From positions 153,838,001 through 153,902,000 of the forward strand of contig CM075651.1 of the NCBI GenBank assembly GCA_037953625.1: a DNA stretch of 64,000 nt. The letters are read 5' to 3'. This DNA comes from Crotalaria pallida. Its lineage: Eukaryota; Streptophyta; Magnoliopsida; Fabales; Fabaceae. Every line of letters begins with the position of its first letter. The first letter of the stretch is position 1. The notes under the pieces are model-generated. The model was not told the DNA's origin. It searched no databases and saw nothing but the letters and a program-made list of their open reading frames with translations. Position numbers and translations under genes: made by a program. Positions 24,365-35,572 of this stretch are shown piece by piece.

Positions 24365-24856
24365 TGGGCTTATTTACGTATTTAGTCCCTGAAAGTTGAG
24401 AGTGTTTTGATTTTAGTCTCTGAAAGTTTTTTTGACTTTGACTCATTCTTAATTGTTTTAAAAATTTGGTTTTAGTCATTGTTATTAAGAAAAGTTCGTT
24501 AAATACTGACGTGACTAACGGAAAGTCACATCAACATACACGTGTGCAAGTATGGAATGTCATGGTACGATGACGTGGATGATCCAGATTAGTAGGAGCA
24601 AAAGAGCCATAGCCCAATCCACAAACACATTTTGGTTGTGCCAAGACCCTTTAGCTCCTGCGAGTCCAGATCATTCACGTCATCCTATCGGTGACATGCA
24701 AACTTGCACACGTGTATGCTGATGTGACATTTTGTGAACCACATCCCAATTAAATTTTTAAAACAATTAAGGATGAGTCAATGTCAAAAAAACTTTCAGG
24801 GACCAAAATCAAAACACTCACAACTTTCCAGGATTAAAACCATAAATAAACCATAT
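24365..24856. mobile_element. Large foldback element, about 490 bp
   Basis: The left arm (tatttagtccctgaaagttg, gtgttttgattttagtc) and right arm (gaccaaaatcaaaacactc, ttatggttttaatcc in inverse) pair over more than 100 bases. Inner words acatacacgtgtgcaagt and acttgcacacgtgtatg also pair. Foldback elements with this 'tttagtccctga' end are frequent in plant genomes. Non-coding. Confidence 0.7.
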
Positions 24857-24977
24857 TTTTGTAGAGAAACATTTATCACACAACGGCCTAATCTAATCAA
24901 ACTGAATGTAAAGTTTGATTTGGTTCGATCCAATAATTTTTGGGCTGGATTTATCTAAAATAAAAAATCTTGAAAAT

Positions 24978-25183
24978 ATCAACGGAACTTGATTTAGTTG
25001 GTGTAAGACCCCAACTTAAATTTTGGGAATGGGACACAGGTGCTAGTAGCTCCGGGTTCGATTTCCACTAAAAACATCCCGCTGGGAGAGCTAGCCACAC
25101 AGCTCGCTCCGGATTAGTCTCAAGGGCTCCCTGATGTTAAGGGTGCTCTTGGTGCTACTGGTGGTTTCGCAAGGAATAAGAAA
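24978..25183 (+). mobile_element. tRNA-derived SINE, family A, with 21-bp target duplication
   Basis: The head carries a box A-like stretch (gatttagttggtgtaag) and box B (gggttcgatttcc). The conserved body includes cgctgggagag and ggattagtctcaagg, and the tail is A-rich. A perfect 21-bp direct repeat flanks it at 24957-24977 and 25184-25204. Relatives lie at 35010-35231 and 56180-56360. Confidence 0.88.
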
Positions 25184-25204
25184 AAAATAAAAAATCTTGA
25201 AAAT

Positions 25205-26206
25205 GTATATTTTTCTTTTTTTTAAAAAAAAAAAACTCACGATGAACTATAATTCAAACACATTCAAATGACTATTTCATTAATCATTAATCCAAACTTT
25301 ATTTATGTCTAAGTATTTTTAAGTTAATAAATTTTCAAACAAGTGTCATCATAAGCACACAACTTCTAAAATATAATGTATTATGATTACAAAAATAATA
25401 AAAGTTAGCTAGTTGGTTCAATCTCTGCGATATCGAAAGTTGTAACTGGATAGAACCATTGAGCATCGATCTATAAAAATAGAGATCAGATCATACCATC
25501 GGAAGGAATCGAATCTTATTTTTTTGTTATATATGATTAAATTTTATCGATCTTGTGGTATTTTGATTTTTTGTTGCCAAAATTTTGATTAGAAAGGGAG
25601 AATGAAAGTGCTATGGGAATTCGATTTCATATGCTCATACTATATATTTAATAGCTTTACCAACTAAGTTTTCTATGATCTAAGACTTCTTACACTTTTT
25701 ATTGGCTTTAACTGTTTACCGGTGTCCTAATTTTTTTATAAACAAAGCTTTTTTAACGAGTTTGCTTAACCTCGACTATATAAGATGGGATAAAAAATTA
25801 AAAAGATAATAAAAAAAAAACAATATTAAGAAACTAAATCCATTAACTCATAAGTATAAAATGTTTAGTTTTACAATAAAAAATATTTTGTATGCCTTCA
25901 TCCCTCCATGAATAGATAGCAAGAAAAACATAGAAAGCGAATGTGAGCAAAAATGAAAGTTTTATAGTAGCAATGCGTGAATATATCTTGACGAACAACC
26001 ACCTACAACACGCCTTCGACTATGAACGAGTCTATATGTGATATTCCAATCATTGCAACAATTTTCTAATACTCTTACAAGAAGCCAAAAAAAATAAAAA
26101 ATTGAGAATTTTGTATTTTAATTTCAAGTGTAATTTATATATTATTTATTTTCTATAATTTTAACATCGAGTTTGGTATAATATACTCCTATTTGACAAT
26201 AATAAA
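25205..26206. other. AT-rich DNA, no gene seen
   Basis: No open frame, repeat boundary or RNA gene could be supported in this interval. Confidence 0.45.
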
Positions 26207-26478
26207 TACTCCTTTTGTCATTAAATATAAGACTGAAATTTATGTTGATTAAAAGAGTTGGCTAATTTAGTTAGTGATACTATAAATAAAAATATTTGGT
26301 ATTTTTTTAAAAACTACTCGTGTAAAAATTATTGAAAAATTTAAAAAGTGTTGAACAAATGAGGATATTGGTGAAAAAGTATAATTAATATTAATGAAAA
26401 TTGGTATAAAATTTTATAATTAAGGACTAAATAAAAATGTTAAAGTGTCTTATACTCCAAATAGAAACATAAAGAGTA
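26207..26478. mobile_element. Decayed Stowaway-like MITE
   Basis: Ends tactccttttgtcattaaa and aatagaaacataaagagta, with the standard interior (agagttggctaatttagtta). The termini have several mismatches. Confidence 0.6.
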
Positions 26479-26655
26479 ATTAAATTTAGAAAAAAATAAT
26501 GCATGAATTTATAGTGTAAAGATTTTTTAATATTGTCATGGATAAAAGTCAACGGTATAAAAGCTATATATATATATATATAACTCATAAAATTATACAC
26601 TATTATTAAAAATAAAATCAGTGACCTTCCTAAAACTATTGTAGAAATAATATTA

Positions 26656-26687
26656 TTATATTAGTTATTACTATTTGGAAGAGAGAA
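26656..26687. repeat. 32-bp target-site duplication of the RTE insertion (left copy)
   Basis: This 32-base stretch, containing ttagttattactatttggaa, recurs exactly at 28966-28997. The two copies bracket the RTE remnant, so they mark its insertion. Confidence 0.88.
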
Positions 26688-28965
26688 CAACAACAAAAAC
26701 TGAGCCTTTGTCTCACTAGGTGGGGTCGGCTACATGGATCAAACGATGTCATAAAGACCTATCATAAATCATGTCTTTTGATAAGGCATTGATTGTCATA
26801 TCCTTCTCAATTGTTTCGTGATTAGAGCCAGAAATATGATGTTTTTGAGTGATAATTTACCCTCTTTCTTAGTGATTTTGGCTTGTTTATCAAGTAATTG
26901 TTAAGAAAAGATTGATTTTATCTACTAATGATGAGGAACGAGATCGTTGTGGATTTTGTGCCTTTTTGGTTCTTAATTGCAGGTTTTGGAGCTTAATTTG
27001 TTGAAATTGGAAAAAAGAAAAAAAAAAGAAGCAAGTAATAAACCTTGGAGTTGGAGATGAGAAGGCGAGTTTGACGGTTAAGATGCTATGCCATGGGTGC
27101 ACAAGACCAGGAAATGGGGCCAAAAGAGCAAAAACAAGCAGATGCTGAAGCTAGCGTGGTGCGCCCAGGCGCAGCCTTGTGCGCCCAGGCGCGGGTCGAT
27201 CTCGCCCAAGCGCGGGTTTGTACGCCCAAGCGCACGGCGTTAGTTGCAGTATATTTAATTATATCTTTTACAGATTTGATAGGAGATTAGTTTTTATCCT
27301 TTTAAATAGACATATTCTAGGTTAGATTGAGGACGTTTTTTACACATATCAGAGGATTAAGAACAAGGTTTAGAGCTTTTTTGCGAAGAACACTGAGATT
27401 AGAGGCAAGGATTAGTGGTAATTATGTCTCTCTTTATCACTTTTATTGCTTTTCTTCTTCCCATTATGAACTAAACCCTTCTTTGGGATGTAGGAGTAGA
27501 TGAACATGGAACCTTGTTAATGTTTTTGCAATGAATTTATTTTGTTTTTCCATTATAAATTCTGTGTTTGATTATATTTTGATTGTTTCTCGTGAATGTG
27601 CGCAGTTCATGACTTTTGGAAATCCTTTATGAATAGACATATGAATTTAGGATTTAGCCTAATAATCAAACAGTTCAATTGCATAGGCACAGACATGTTT
27701 TCTATGAATTGGATAATTTTTACAAGTTTTGATTGAACTTAATTAAGGGTTAGGTTTTTAAGGCTCTCTTGAGACATCATTGGGAGATTAATACCTAAAA
27801 TACGGAAACGTGCTAAGACATTAGGCGTTTTCTACCTTTGCAAAACAAATTCAGAATTTAGGAAAACAAATCAATTCGTTGTTAAATGTTTTAGGAACCT
27901 TCATCGAAACTACGTCCCGCTTTTTCCCATTGTTCAAGAATCGTTTTATTTATTTGTTTTAATTCATTTAAATCAACAATCACTCAAGCAATTGAATTTT
28001 AATCTAATTTTTCATTTAGTAACTACGAATAGGTGAAAATTATTAGAATCAATTTCAGTCCTCGTTGGGAACGATACTCTATTTATCACTTTATTACTTG
28101 TACGATCTGGTACATTTGCCAGAATCCCAACATTTCGCCTATAATTTTTCTAGGTCTTCCTCTTCCTCTAGCCCTTGTAGTACCCTCCATTTGGTCTACC
28201 CTCCTAACCGGGGCTTCCACCGGTCTCCTCCACAATGCCCAAACCACCTAAGACGAGATTCAACCATTTTTTCAACAATAGGAGCAACCCCGACTTTTTC
28301 TCGAATATACTCATTTCTAATCCGATCTTGTCTGGTATGCTCATTCATCCACCGCAACATCCTCATCTCTGCAACATGAAGTTTATTCTCTTGTGTGCCC
28401 TTTGCCGCCCAACACTCTGTCCCATATAACATCGTCGGTCTTACAACAGTGCGGTAGAACCTTCCTTTAAGTTTAAGTGGTACCTTCTTATCACATAACA
28501 CGTCCGAGACACTCCTCCATTTCATCCACCCTGCTTGAATCCTATGATTTACATCTCCTTCTATTTCTGCATCTTGCTGTAAGATAGAACCAAGATACTT
28601 AAACTTCGGGACTTGTGCTAAGACATGCTCTCTAACCTTCACCTCCCGAGTAAGGCCTATGTGCCTTTTGCTGAGATTACACTCCATATACTCTGCCTTG
28701 CTTCGACTTATCCGGAATCCAGACTCTTCTAAAGCTTGTCTCCACATTTCAATCTTCCCATTTATTTCCTCTCTAGTATCCCCAATAAGAACAATATCAT
28801 CCGCAAAGAGCATGCATTTGGGCACTGGTTCTTGGACATGTTCCGTAAGCACATCCAAGACCAGTGTAAAGAGGTAGGGGCTCAAACTTGACCCTTGATG
28901 TAGACCTATCGTGATGAAAAAATCTTCTGAAATCCCACTTCTGAAATCCCACTTTATATTAGTTT
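26688..28965 (-). pseudogene. 5'-truncated RTE-clade LINE, interrupted by a solo LTR
   Basis: On the minus strand, 28965 down to about 28196 encodes the C-terminal part of an RTE-type reverse transcriptase: GLHQGSSLSPYLFTLVLDVL, then the catalytic LFADDIVLIGDT, then KAEYMECNLS, FKYLGSILQQD and MLYGTECWA. A frameshift near 28230 moves the end of the protein (VDQMEG, ARGRGRPRKIIGE) to another frame. The reading frame then jumps the solo LTR at 26819-28132 and ends with RLIHVADPT just before the 3' end, where the plus strand carries the well-known RTE tail words actaggtggggtcggctac and a caacaacaa run. The endonuclease and N-terminal half are missing (5' truncation at 28965), and an in-frame stop lies near the end, so it is dead. 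It could once have supplied RT for SINE movement, but that is only a family-level guess. Confidence 0.9.
26819..28132. mobile_element. Solo LTR, 1314 bp, inside the RTE LINE
   Basis: It begins TG and ends CA, and is flanked by a 5-bp duplication tttcg (26814-26818 and 28133-28137). Removing it and one tttcg rejoins the RTE protein from GRPRKIIGE to TIEKDMTINAL in one frame, which is strong support for the borders. The interior has no coding sequence. It contains a GC-rich repeat of the word cgcccaggcgc (about 27160-27240), as seen in many plant LTRs, and ends in cagtcctcgttgggaacgat, a gypsy-like LTR end in my memory; lineage is not certain. Confidence 0.8.
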
Positions 28966-28997
28966 TTATATTAGTTATTACTATTTGGAAGAGAGAA
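28966..28997. repeat. 32-bp target-site duplication of the RTE insertion (right copy)
   Basis: Exact copy of 26656-26687. Just inside it the truncated LINE end shows a short tandem duplication, tctgaaatcccact (near 28926-28953), and a partial tatattagttttt repeat; these may be filler made at the 5' junction. Confidence 0.85.
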
Positions 28998-29346
28998 AAG
29001 GTATAAAAATGCAATGGACCGGGGACCAGTAGAAACGTGATTGACGGGTTAGCTATAGGGCCAGAAATGAAGCAAGAAGGAACCCGTCCATAACTTTTTT
29101 AACATTTTATATATTATTATGATGTTTTTTGAATTCAACCGTTAAATTATATGTTACTATCAATTAGATCAAGTTTATAAATTTTATATAATATAAAATT
29201 ATTTGATATTTTATCCGACTATTATATTTTAACAGATAATATGTTATTTAAAATATAAATAAATATATATTATTATGTTACCTACCTATGAAATTCCGAA
29301 TGAACTGAAATTTGGTATGTATGATCATCGTGATAACATCGTATAA

Positions 29347-29401
<55 letters not shown>

Positions 29402-30023
29402 AAGAAAGTAAAAGAATTACCGCCCAAGATGTCACAACCACCGCTGTATTAACATCCTCGCATCCCTCCACGTGTTGACAATCCATCTCAACTTGCATGT
29501 TACTCTAAATTATTTTGCAGGCTTTGATCACTATCTTGATGGCCAAGCCAAGTCCATGATAGAGTGAATGAATACGCATAAAAGCTTTAATCAATATCCT
29601 TCTTTATTTCTTTAATTAAAGAAAGAAAAGTGGAGTGAGCTTATTGAAACCCAAATGGGCATGCAACTTGCAATTACTAATATAATATATAAATTTTTAA
29701 AATGTATACTCTATATCATATATTAAGAATATTTATGAGTAAATTTTTATGAAAAAACTAAAAACATCACACTCAGAATCATTAAACAAATCATTTTTAT
29801 ACAAATATAATAATTTTTAGGGATATATGGAAAAAAAATCATAAATCCACATTTACCACTTTTTAGAAAACATAAAAAATCACACTTTCCATTAACTTTT
29901 ATTTATAAATCTTTTCTTGACAAGCGCTCTAGCATTTTCCTAATTTTTAAATATATTTCCAAGAGCATACATTAAAAGATTCCTTAATAAATTAGTAGTT
30001 GAAAACGACAAGTGATTATTGTA
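28998..30023. other. Intergenic DNA with a long AT microsatellite
   Basis: A (TA)n run of about 25 units lies at 29349-29398. The stretch 29400-29580 is less AT-rich and looks single-copy but shows no definable exon. Positions 29830-29945 resemble a decayed gctaacaagtgc-family MITE (ttgacaagcgctctagcatt). Confidence 0.5.
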
Positions 30024-30295
30024 TATTTCCTCCGACTTGAAATATAAGCAACAAAGAGCACATTTAATTTGATTTAAAATATGAGTTTTCTTAAATTTTA
30101 TTTTATTTAAATGCTACTTTTTAAAATATACTTAGAAAATATACTAATTTAATTTTTGTTTCATTCTCCATAATACTTGCCTAAAATACTTCCAATTTTT
30201 ATGAATTTGAGAAAATTAAATACAATCAACTAATCTAATATTCTTAATAAGTATGAAATTAGTTAGATTTATTTATATCGGAAGACGGAGGTGTA
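30024..30295. mobile_element. Stowaway-like MITE, aagcaac subfamily
   Basis: Left end tatttcctccgacttgaaat and right end tcggaagacggaggtgta, with interior ttgatttaaaatatgag. TA borders are present. Confidence 0.6.
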
Positions 30296-30922
30296 TCGGT
30301 TAATCAATTAAAGTACTCCGTAATACAGTAGCATGTGGTAGAACACACTCAAACAAGCAATAGCATAAATAGCAATGAATTGACTCTTAACGAGGACAGG
30401 AGTCCGGTGCTTTGTTTTGTCGTCCCACCGGGACAAATCTAACAACATCTTCTCTTTGGGTTGATTAAGAAGGAAGCGACCGAACAAAAGAAACGAACTG
30501 ATGGTGTTCAACTACCCCAACAGAATTCGCATTCATGTTTTGGATTACTCACTCACTTAATTGCTGAAAGAAACGGTTAAAAACATGGCTTTATTGCTAA
30601 CTTTTTCTATTCAAAGACTAAAGTTTAAGAAGGGTGTGAGTATGTTCCCCTCCAAAGACTATACCTAGATTTAAGTCACATGCAATACACACAAAACCAA
30701 GATAAATATTCCCCGGTTTTATTTATAAGTAAAAAAATACATTCCACTAATATAAGCAAAAATTAACCAATTTTCTATTCCCAATATAACCATTCGTAAA
30801 ATATCCTCATAATGTGGTTGAGTCATTTAATTTTTGTTTAATTCTAAATGTAATTTTACTAAAGTAGTTCTTTTTTATGAATTTGAGAAAATTAAATACA
30901 CTTAACTAACTTCCTTAATTAA

Positions 30923-31208
30923 TACTTCATCCGGCTCGAATTATAAGGAACAAAAAACATATTACTCTTGGTTTAAAATATAAGCAAAACTAACTAACTT
31001 TATTAAATTTTGTTTCATTCCCAATACCACTTTCCTAAAACATCTCTAGAAAATTGTAATCTTAATTAATTTTTGTTTCATTCTCAATACTACTTTCCAA
31101 AAATACCTCTATTTTTTATAAATTTGAGAGAATTAAATACAATCAACTAACCTCCTAAATAAGCGTAAAAGTTGTTGAAATTGCTTATAATTCGAGCTGG
31201 AGGGAGTA
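30923..31208. mobile_element. Young Stowaway-like MITE, CGAATTATAAG subfamily
   Basis: Ends tacttcatccggctcgaatt and aattcgagctggagggagta. The sequence is nearly the same as those at 34351-34639 and, inverted, at 51980-52264, over the whole 285 bp. It is followed at once by tatattaagaaagttagttg, a flank that it shares with the 34351 copy. A second partial right end (gagccggagggagta) follows at about 31250-31264. Confidence 0.8.
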
Positions 31209-31263
31209 TATATTAAGAAAGTTAGTTGAGTGAAGAATTGCTTATAATTCGAGCCGGAGGGAG

Positions 31264-31556
31264 TACTCCCTTGGTCCTATATATAAGGCACCTTCTAGAA
31301 GAAATATTTGGTCCTATATATAGGACATTTTATATTTCCTATGCATCATTAATTGTTTTTTCTCTTTTTTGCCGTTATTAAATGTTTTGATTAACTATGT
31401 TTTTTTTGTTATTCATTAATGAATGTGAACTTTCCAAGTAAAATGAAGGGGGTAAAATTGTAATGTTACAATATATTCTCATAAAATTCACAAAAGTAAT
31501 CACTTTCCTTGGTCCGAGGGGTTAAGTATGCCCTATATATAGAACCGAAAGGAGTA
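31264..31556. mobile_element. Stowaway-like MITE, 'ttaagtatgccctat' subfamily
   Basis: Ends tactcccttggtcctatata and tatagaaccgaaaggagta. Interior words (gtaaaattgtaatgttacaa) are shared with 35273-35572 and, inverted, 48035-48333. Confidence 0.8.
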
Positions 31557-31816
31557 AGTGTGAAGTTGTTATTTTAGCTTAAAAATAAGACCGAAGAAAA
31601 CATAGAGTAAAAATCAATCATCGAATATTGTGACATGAGTGTAGAGAAATTTATAATTAAAAAGAAAAAATTTATCTGCAAAGGATAACAGTTGATAATT
31701 GGAATTGTGGTTACTTAAATGGTCAAAATTTTAATTCTTTACTCTTGTGTATGCAAAAGGCTTTGCTATTTTTTTGGGTGAATACATTAATAAAAAAAGG
31801 AGAAATTTGTAAATAC

Positions 31817-33129
31817 TAATTCCTCCGTTTAACATGTAAGCCATATTTGAAGATTTTTTTCATTAATATAATTCACATTTTCAATTTTCGATGACATTAA
31901 TTATTTCTTTCGTTCCTATGTAACTGTCCTTTTTTGAGATTTTTTTTTTAATTTTTATCTATCATTTTGATGATTTCAAGAATGTAATAAATATTATTTT
32001 TCATATTTACCTCTATTTAATAGGACATCGGTTTGTGTAAGTAAGGGAGAAAAGGTAATGATCAAGGGAAGAAAAAGAGTATAGTTGGAAAAAAAAAACA
32101 TAATTAGTATAATAGAAATCTAAATAATGATTACATTTCTTAAATGATTTGTATTGTTTGAAATATAACACATAAATATAAACGGAGGGAGTACTTCTTT
32201 TGCATAAACACCTATGTTTACTCAAGATTTCTTAGATTCCCAATAATAATAAGTAATCAAGCCATCCACAGTAGAGTCTAATAGAAAGTCTTAAGTTCAA
32301 ATTTTCTTCCAAACTCTCTCAAGATTCTGCTAATATTCAAAATCCGGTGGAGAATTTAAGTTGAATCTGTAAAATAACAGACTCAACTTAAGACTATGTG
32401 GGAGCCGTTTTTTGTCTTTTTCTTCATTTTTTTACGAGTAGTTTATAATACCCTAGTAAACAAATAATAATAATAATAATATTTTTTTAAAAAATAAAAA
32501 TAATATTTTTAAATATATACTTTTTTTCTTTTTTCTTAATTATATTGTCTTGTTATGGAAAAATAAATAAATAATAAATAATTTGAAATCAATTGTCGTT
32601 TAAGGATATACATCCAAAATCATAGGTGACTATGTAATCGCACACAATATTATCAATTGCAAGCGGATTTAATGGAGCATTTGTGGCAATATTTTGGAGG
32701 ACAAGAAAGAACGTTAATTAAATTATAAGAATTTGAATTATATTATATTTTTTATATACTTTATAATTTTTAGTAGGTACCATTAATTATTGTAATGTCA
32801 ACTTTATTTAATTTTAATATTTAAATATTATTTGAAATTATTTTTATAAATTCTATGTAATTAATATTATTGAAATTGTATTACAAAAGCATTTTTGAAA
32901 TAAAATAGTGTATAAAAGTACATGATGATGTATGTTTGTTGAGTCTCGTGTTAAGACTCTGCTATGGTGGAAGATATGAAAAGTCTTAAGTGAAATCTGA
33001 TAGCAGAATGATGATGTAATGCGTGTCAGAGTATGGTGAGTCTTAAGTTAAGACTCTGATGTGGATGCCCTTGTATGTGTACTTTTGAAAAAGTATACGA
33101 AATATTTATATTTCCAATACCACTAACAA
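31817..33129. mobile_element. MITE interrupted twice: by a MITE and by a larger element
   Basis: The outer copy begins near 31817 (attcctccgtttaacatgt) and shows its interior words in order (attcacattttcaattttcg; then gcataaacacctatgtttac; then ttagattcccaataataata; then gtacttttgaaaaagtat). The first gap is a full MITE at 31902-32193; the second is the element at 32264-33075. Its right terminus is lost next to the MITE that starts at 33130. Confidence 0.55.
32264..33075. mobile_element. PIF/Harbinger-like non-autonomous element
   Basis: Left end gccatccacagtagagtc and right end gactctgatgtggatgccc are inverted copies, and inner words (gtcttaag, agactcaacttaagac) pair as well. The GGGCATCCAC type of terminus is what I know from PIF/Harbinger elements in plants. 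No transposase frame is present. The target duplication could not be fixed. Confidence 0.55.
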
Positions 33130-33812
33130 TACTCCCTCCGCCTTATAAGTTTGTTTATTTATGTATTTTATTTTGTTTCATCAGTTATGTTATTTTAGAA
33201 ACTCAATATTTATTTATATTTCTTTTTTCAAGTATACCCTTATTTATTGCACTCTTTTCACCACCTATTCCTATATTTATCTTTAATATAATTTTCATAC
33301 ATTTATTACTACTCTATCTTATTATTAATTGAGGGTAATTTAGTCAAAATATACTAAATTTTTACTTCCTCCGTCCCACGAGGATGATAGAAAATGTCTA
33401 AATTTTTTGTCCCAAACTATAGTTAAAATAATTAATGAAAAATTTAGAAATTATAAACTTTGAATTGTGATTGGTTGATTCATGCAAAATGCGTTAAAGT
33501 AGTTGTTCGATGATTGATTGATGTGTTAGACAAACAATTAAATGCATATTTTCTTAATTTTTTGACTTTTTAATTTTTTAATCATCTTTGTGGCACGGAG
33601 AGAGTACATCATTTATACTTATTTCTTAATCTATATGCAAAATTTTAAAAGAACATAACTTATGGGAGAAAAAAAATACCAATTAACTTTTTTAAAGGAC
33701 ATGAAAATTGCTCAAATAAGCTTATAATAAAGACAAGCGGAAATATTTTCTTATATCAATTCTCGATTAGTACTTCCAAAGGGATACTATATTTTTATGA
33801 ACGGAGGGAGTA
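33130..33812. mobile_element. MITE split by a second MITE
   Basis: Outer ends: tactccctccgccttataag (33130) and tgaacggagggagta (33812). Inner element at 33363-33606: tacttcctccgtcccacgag and gtggcacggagagagta. Both have TA borders. The outer type resembles the intact copy at 56438-56743. Confidence 0.75.
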
Positions 33813-33935
33813 TAACGCACGAGTATGGTTCAGGTTAATTCCATGTAATTAGTTGATGAAGCGAGGGCCAGTGTTCGAACCAATCATCAACCAAAGGACC
33901 ACACCCGTGACCCGCCATCATTAATTTCACTTATT

Positions 33936-34210
33936 TACTCATTTCGGTCTTATTTATAAATTTTTTTAGAGTTTTTCACTCTCATTAAGGAGAGTAAATA
34001 AATTTGTTAGTGATATTATAAATGTGAAAATTTGATATACTTTTTTAAAACTATCCATTTAATTATTATTGAAATTTTAAATAGCGTTGACTTTATAAGT
34101 ATTAGTGAAAATAAATAATTAAATACTATTAAAATTTAAAAAAAAATCTTATAAATAGGACCAAAATAAAAACCTAAACAAAAATCTTATAAATAAGATA
34201 GGATGGAGCA
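33936..34210. mobile_element. Decayed Stowaway-like MITE
   Basis: Left end tactcatttcggtcttattt, right end aataagataggatggagca, with the common interior (ctctcattaaggagagtaaat). Confidence 0.6.
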
Positions 34211-34350
34211 CTATTTTGCTAATGCCGTCTATCATGCATGCTCACCCGATCCTAATTAGTGACCGGCGTGCATTAAAGTCCATCACTTGCAACTACCAAT
34301 CTACTACTCTCATCTTTCTTGTTTTTAAGAAAAAAAAAAAGCTAATTTCA

Positions 34351-34855
34351 TGCTTCATCCCGCTCGAATTATAAGCAACAAAAAAAACATACTTCTTTTG
34401 ATTTAAAATATAAGCAAAATTAACTAACTTTATTAAATTTTGTTTCATTTCCAATGTCACTTTCCTAAAACATCTCTAGAAAATTGTAATCTTAATTAAT
34501 TTTTGTTTTATTCCCAAATACTACTTTCCTAAAATACCTCTATTTTTTATAAATTTGAGAAAATTAAATACAATCAATTAACCTCCTTAATAAGCGTAAA
34601 AGTTGTTGAAATTGCTTATAATTCGAGCCGGAGGTAGTATATATTAAGAAAGTTAGTTGAGTGAAGAAATTTATAGAAAAATTGACTACTTTAGGAAACT
34701 TGCATTGGGAATGAAAGAAAAATTAAATGTTACAACCACTTTGTCGGAATATTTTAAGAATGATTGTATTGAGAATAGAAAGTTGATTAATTTTTGTTCA
34801 TATTTAAGACCATCAATGAATTTTTTTTTGCTTATAAATGATGTAGTTTAAGATT
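34351..34855. mobile_element. Composite of two MITEs
   Basis: 34351-34639 is a near twin of 30923-31208 (cttcatcccgctcgaatt to gagccggaggtagta). It is joined at its right to tatattaagaaagttagttg and then ttgactactttaggaaactt, which are interior words of the 21030 type of element. The same junction follows the twin copy, so the two copies did not insert independently. Confidence 0.65.
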
Positions 34856-35009
34856 TCATCTCTTTACTATTTTTTCAAGTTGCTTCCTTAACAAATTGGC
34901 ACAAAGGCACTTGTTAGCAATTTTTTTTTTAATATTTTATTTTTATCAAAGATGACTAACGATGGAGTAGATTGTTGAGGCATTGAAGGATCAAAACTAT
35001 AGGATTGGA

Positions 35010-35231
35010 AACAAATGTGAGTTGGCTCAAGTGGTGCGATCTTGTCAACTTGAGAATTTGGGAATAGGGCCTGAGACAACGAAGTTATAGGTTCAATTCT
35101 CGGTTAACACACTCCGCTGGGAGAGGCATGAAAACGCGATCTCGTACAGGATTAGTCTCAAGGGTTCTCTGATATTAAGAGTTCTCTTGGGGACACATGT
35201 GGTATTGGCAAAAGATTACAGACCTAAAAAA
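35010..35231 (+). mobile_element. tRNA-derived SINE, family A, with 17-bp target duplication
   Basis: Box A-like ggctcaagtggtgcg, box B-like aggttcaattctc, body words cgctgggagag and aggattagtctcaag, and an A-rich tail. It is flanked by a perfect aaaactataggattgga at 34993-35009 and 35232-35248. Confidence 0.88.
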
Positions 35232-35272
35232 AAAACTATAGGATTGGACCGCATATCATATTCATACTTTGT

Positions 35273-35572
35273 TACTCCCTCTAGTTCTTATTATAGGTCA
35301 CATTCTAGAAGGTTTTCTTGGTCCTAATTATAAGTCACTTTATATTTCCTTTGCATCATTTATTGTTTTTTTATCTTTTTTGTCCTTATTAAACGCTTTG
35401 ACTATCTATGTGTTTTTTGTTGTTAATTAATGAATATGAAGTTTTCAAGAATAGTTGAAAGGGTAAAATTGTAATGTTACAATATATTATCATAGAATTC
35501 ATAAAACTTACTACTTTCCTTAGTATGTGTAATTCGGTTAAGTATGCCCTATAATAAGGACCAGAGGGAGTA
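35273..35572. mobile_element. Stowaway-like MITE, 'ttaagtatgccctat' subfamily
   Basis: Ends tactccctctagttcttatt and aataaggaccagagggagta, with TA borders. It lies 25 bases after the SINE. Confidence 0.8.

Noticed and set aside
24978..25183. tRNA gene (A and B boxes present)
   Set aside because: No cloverleaf follows; the body, tail and target duplications are those of a SINE. The same holds for 35010, 6992 and 57348.
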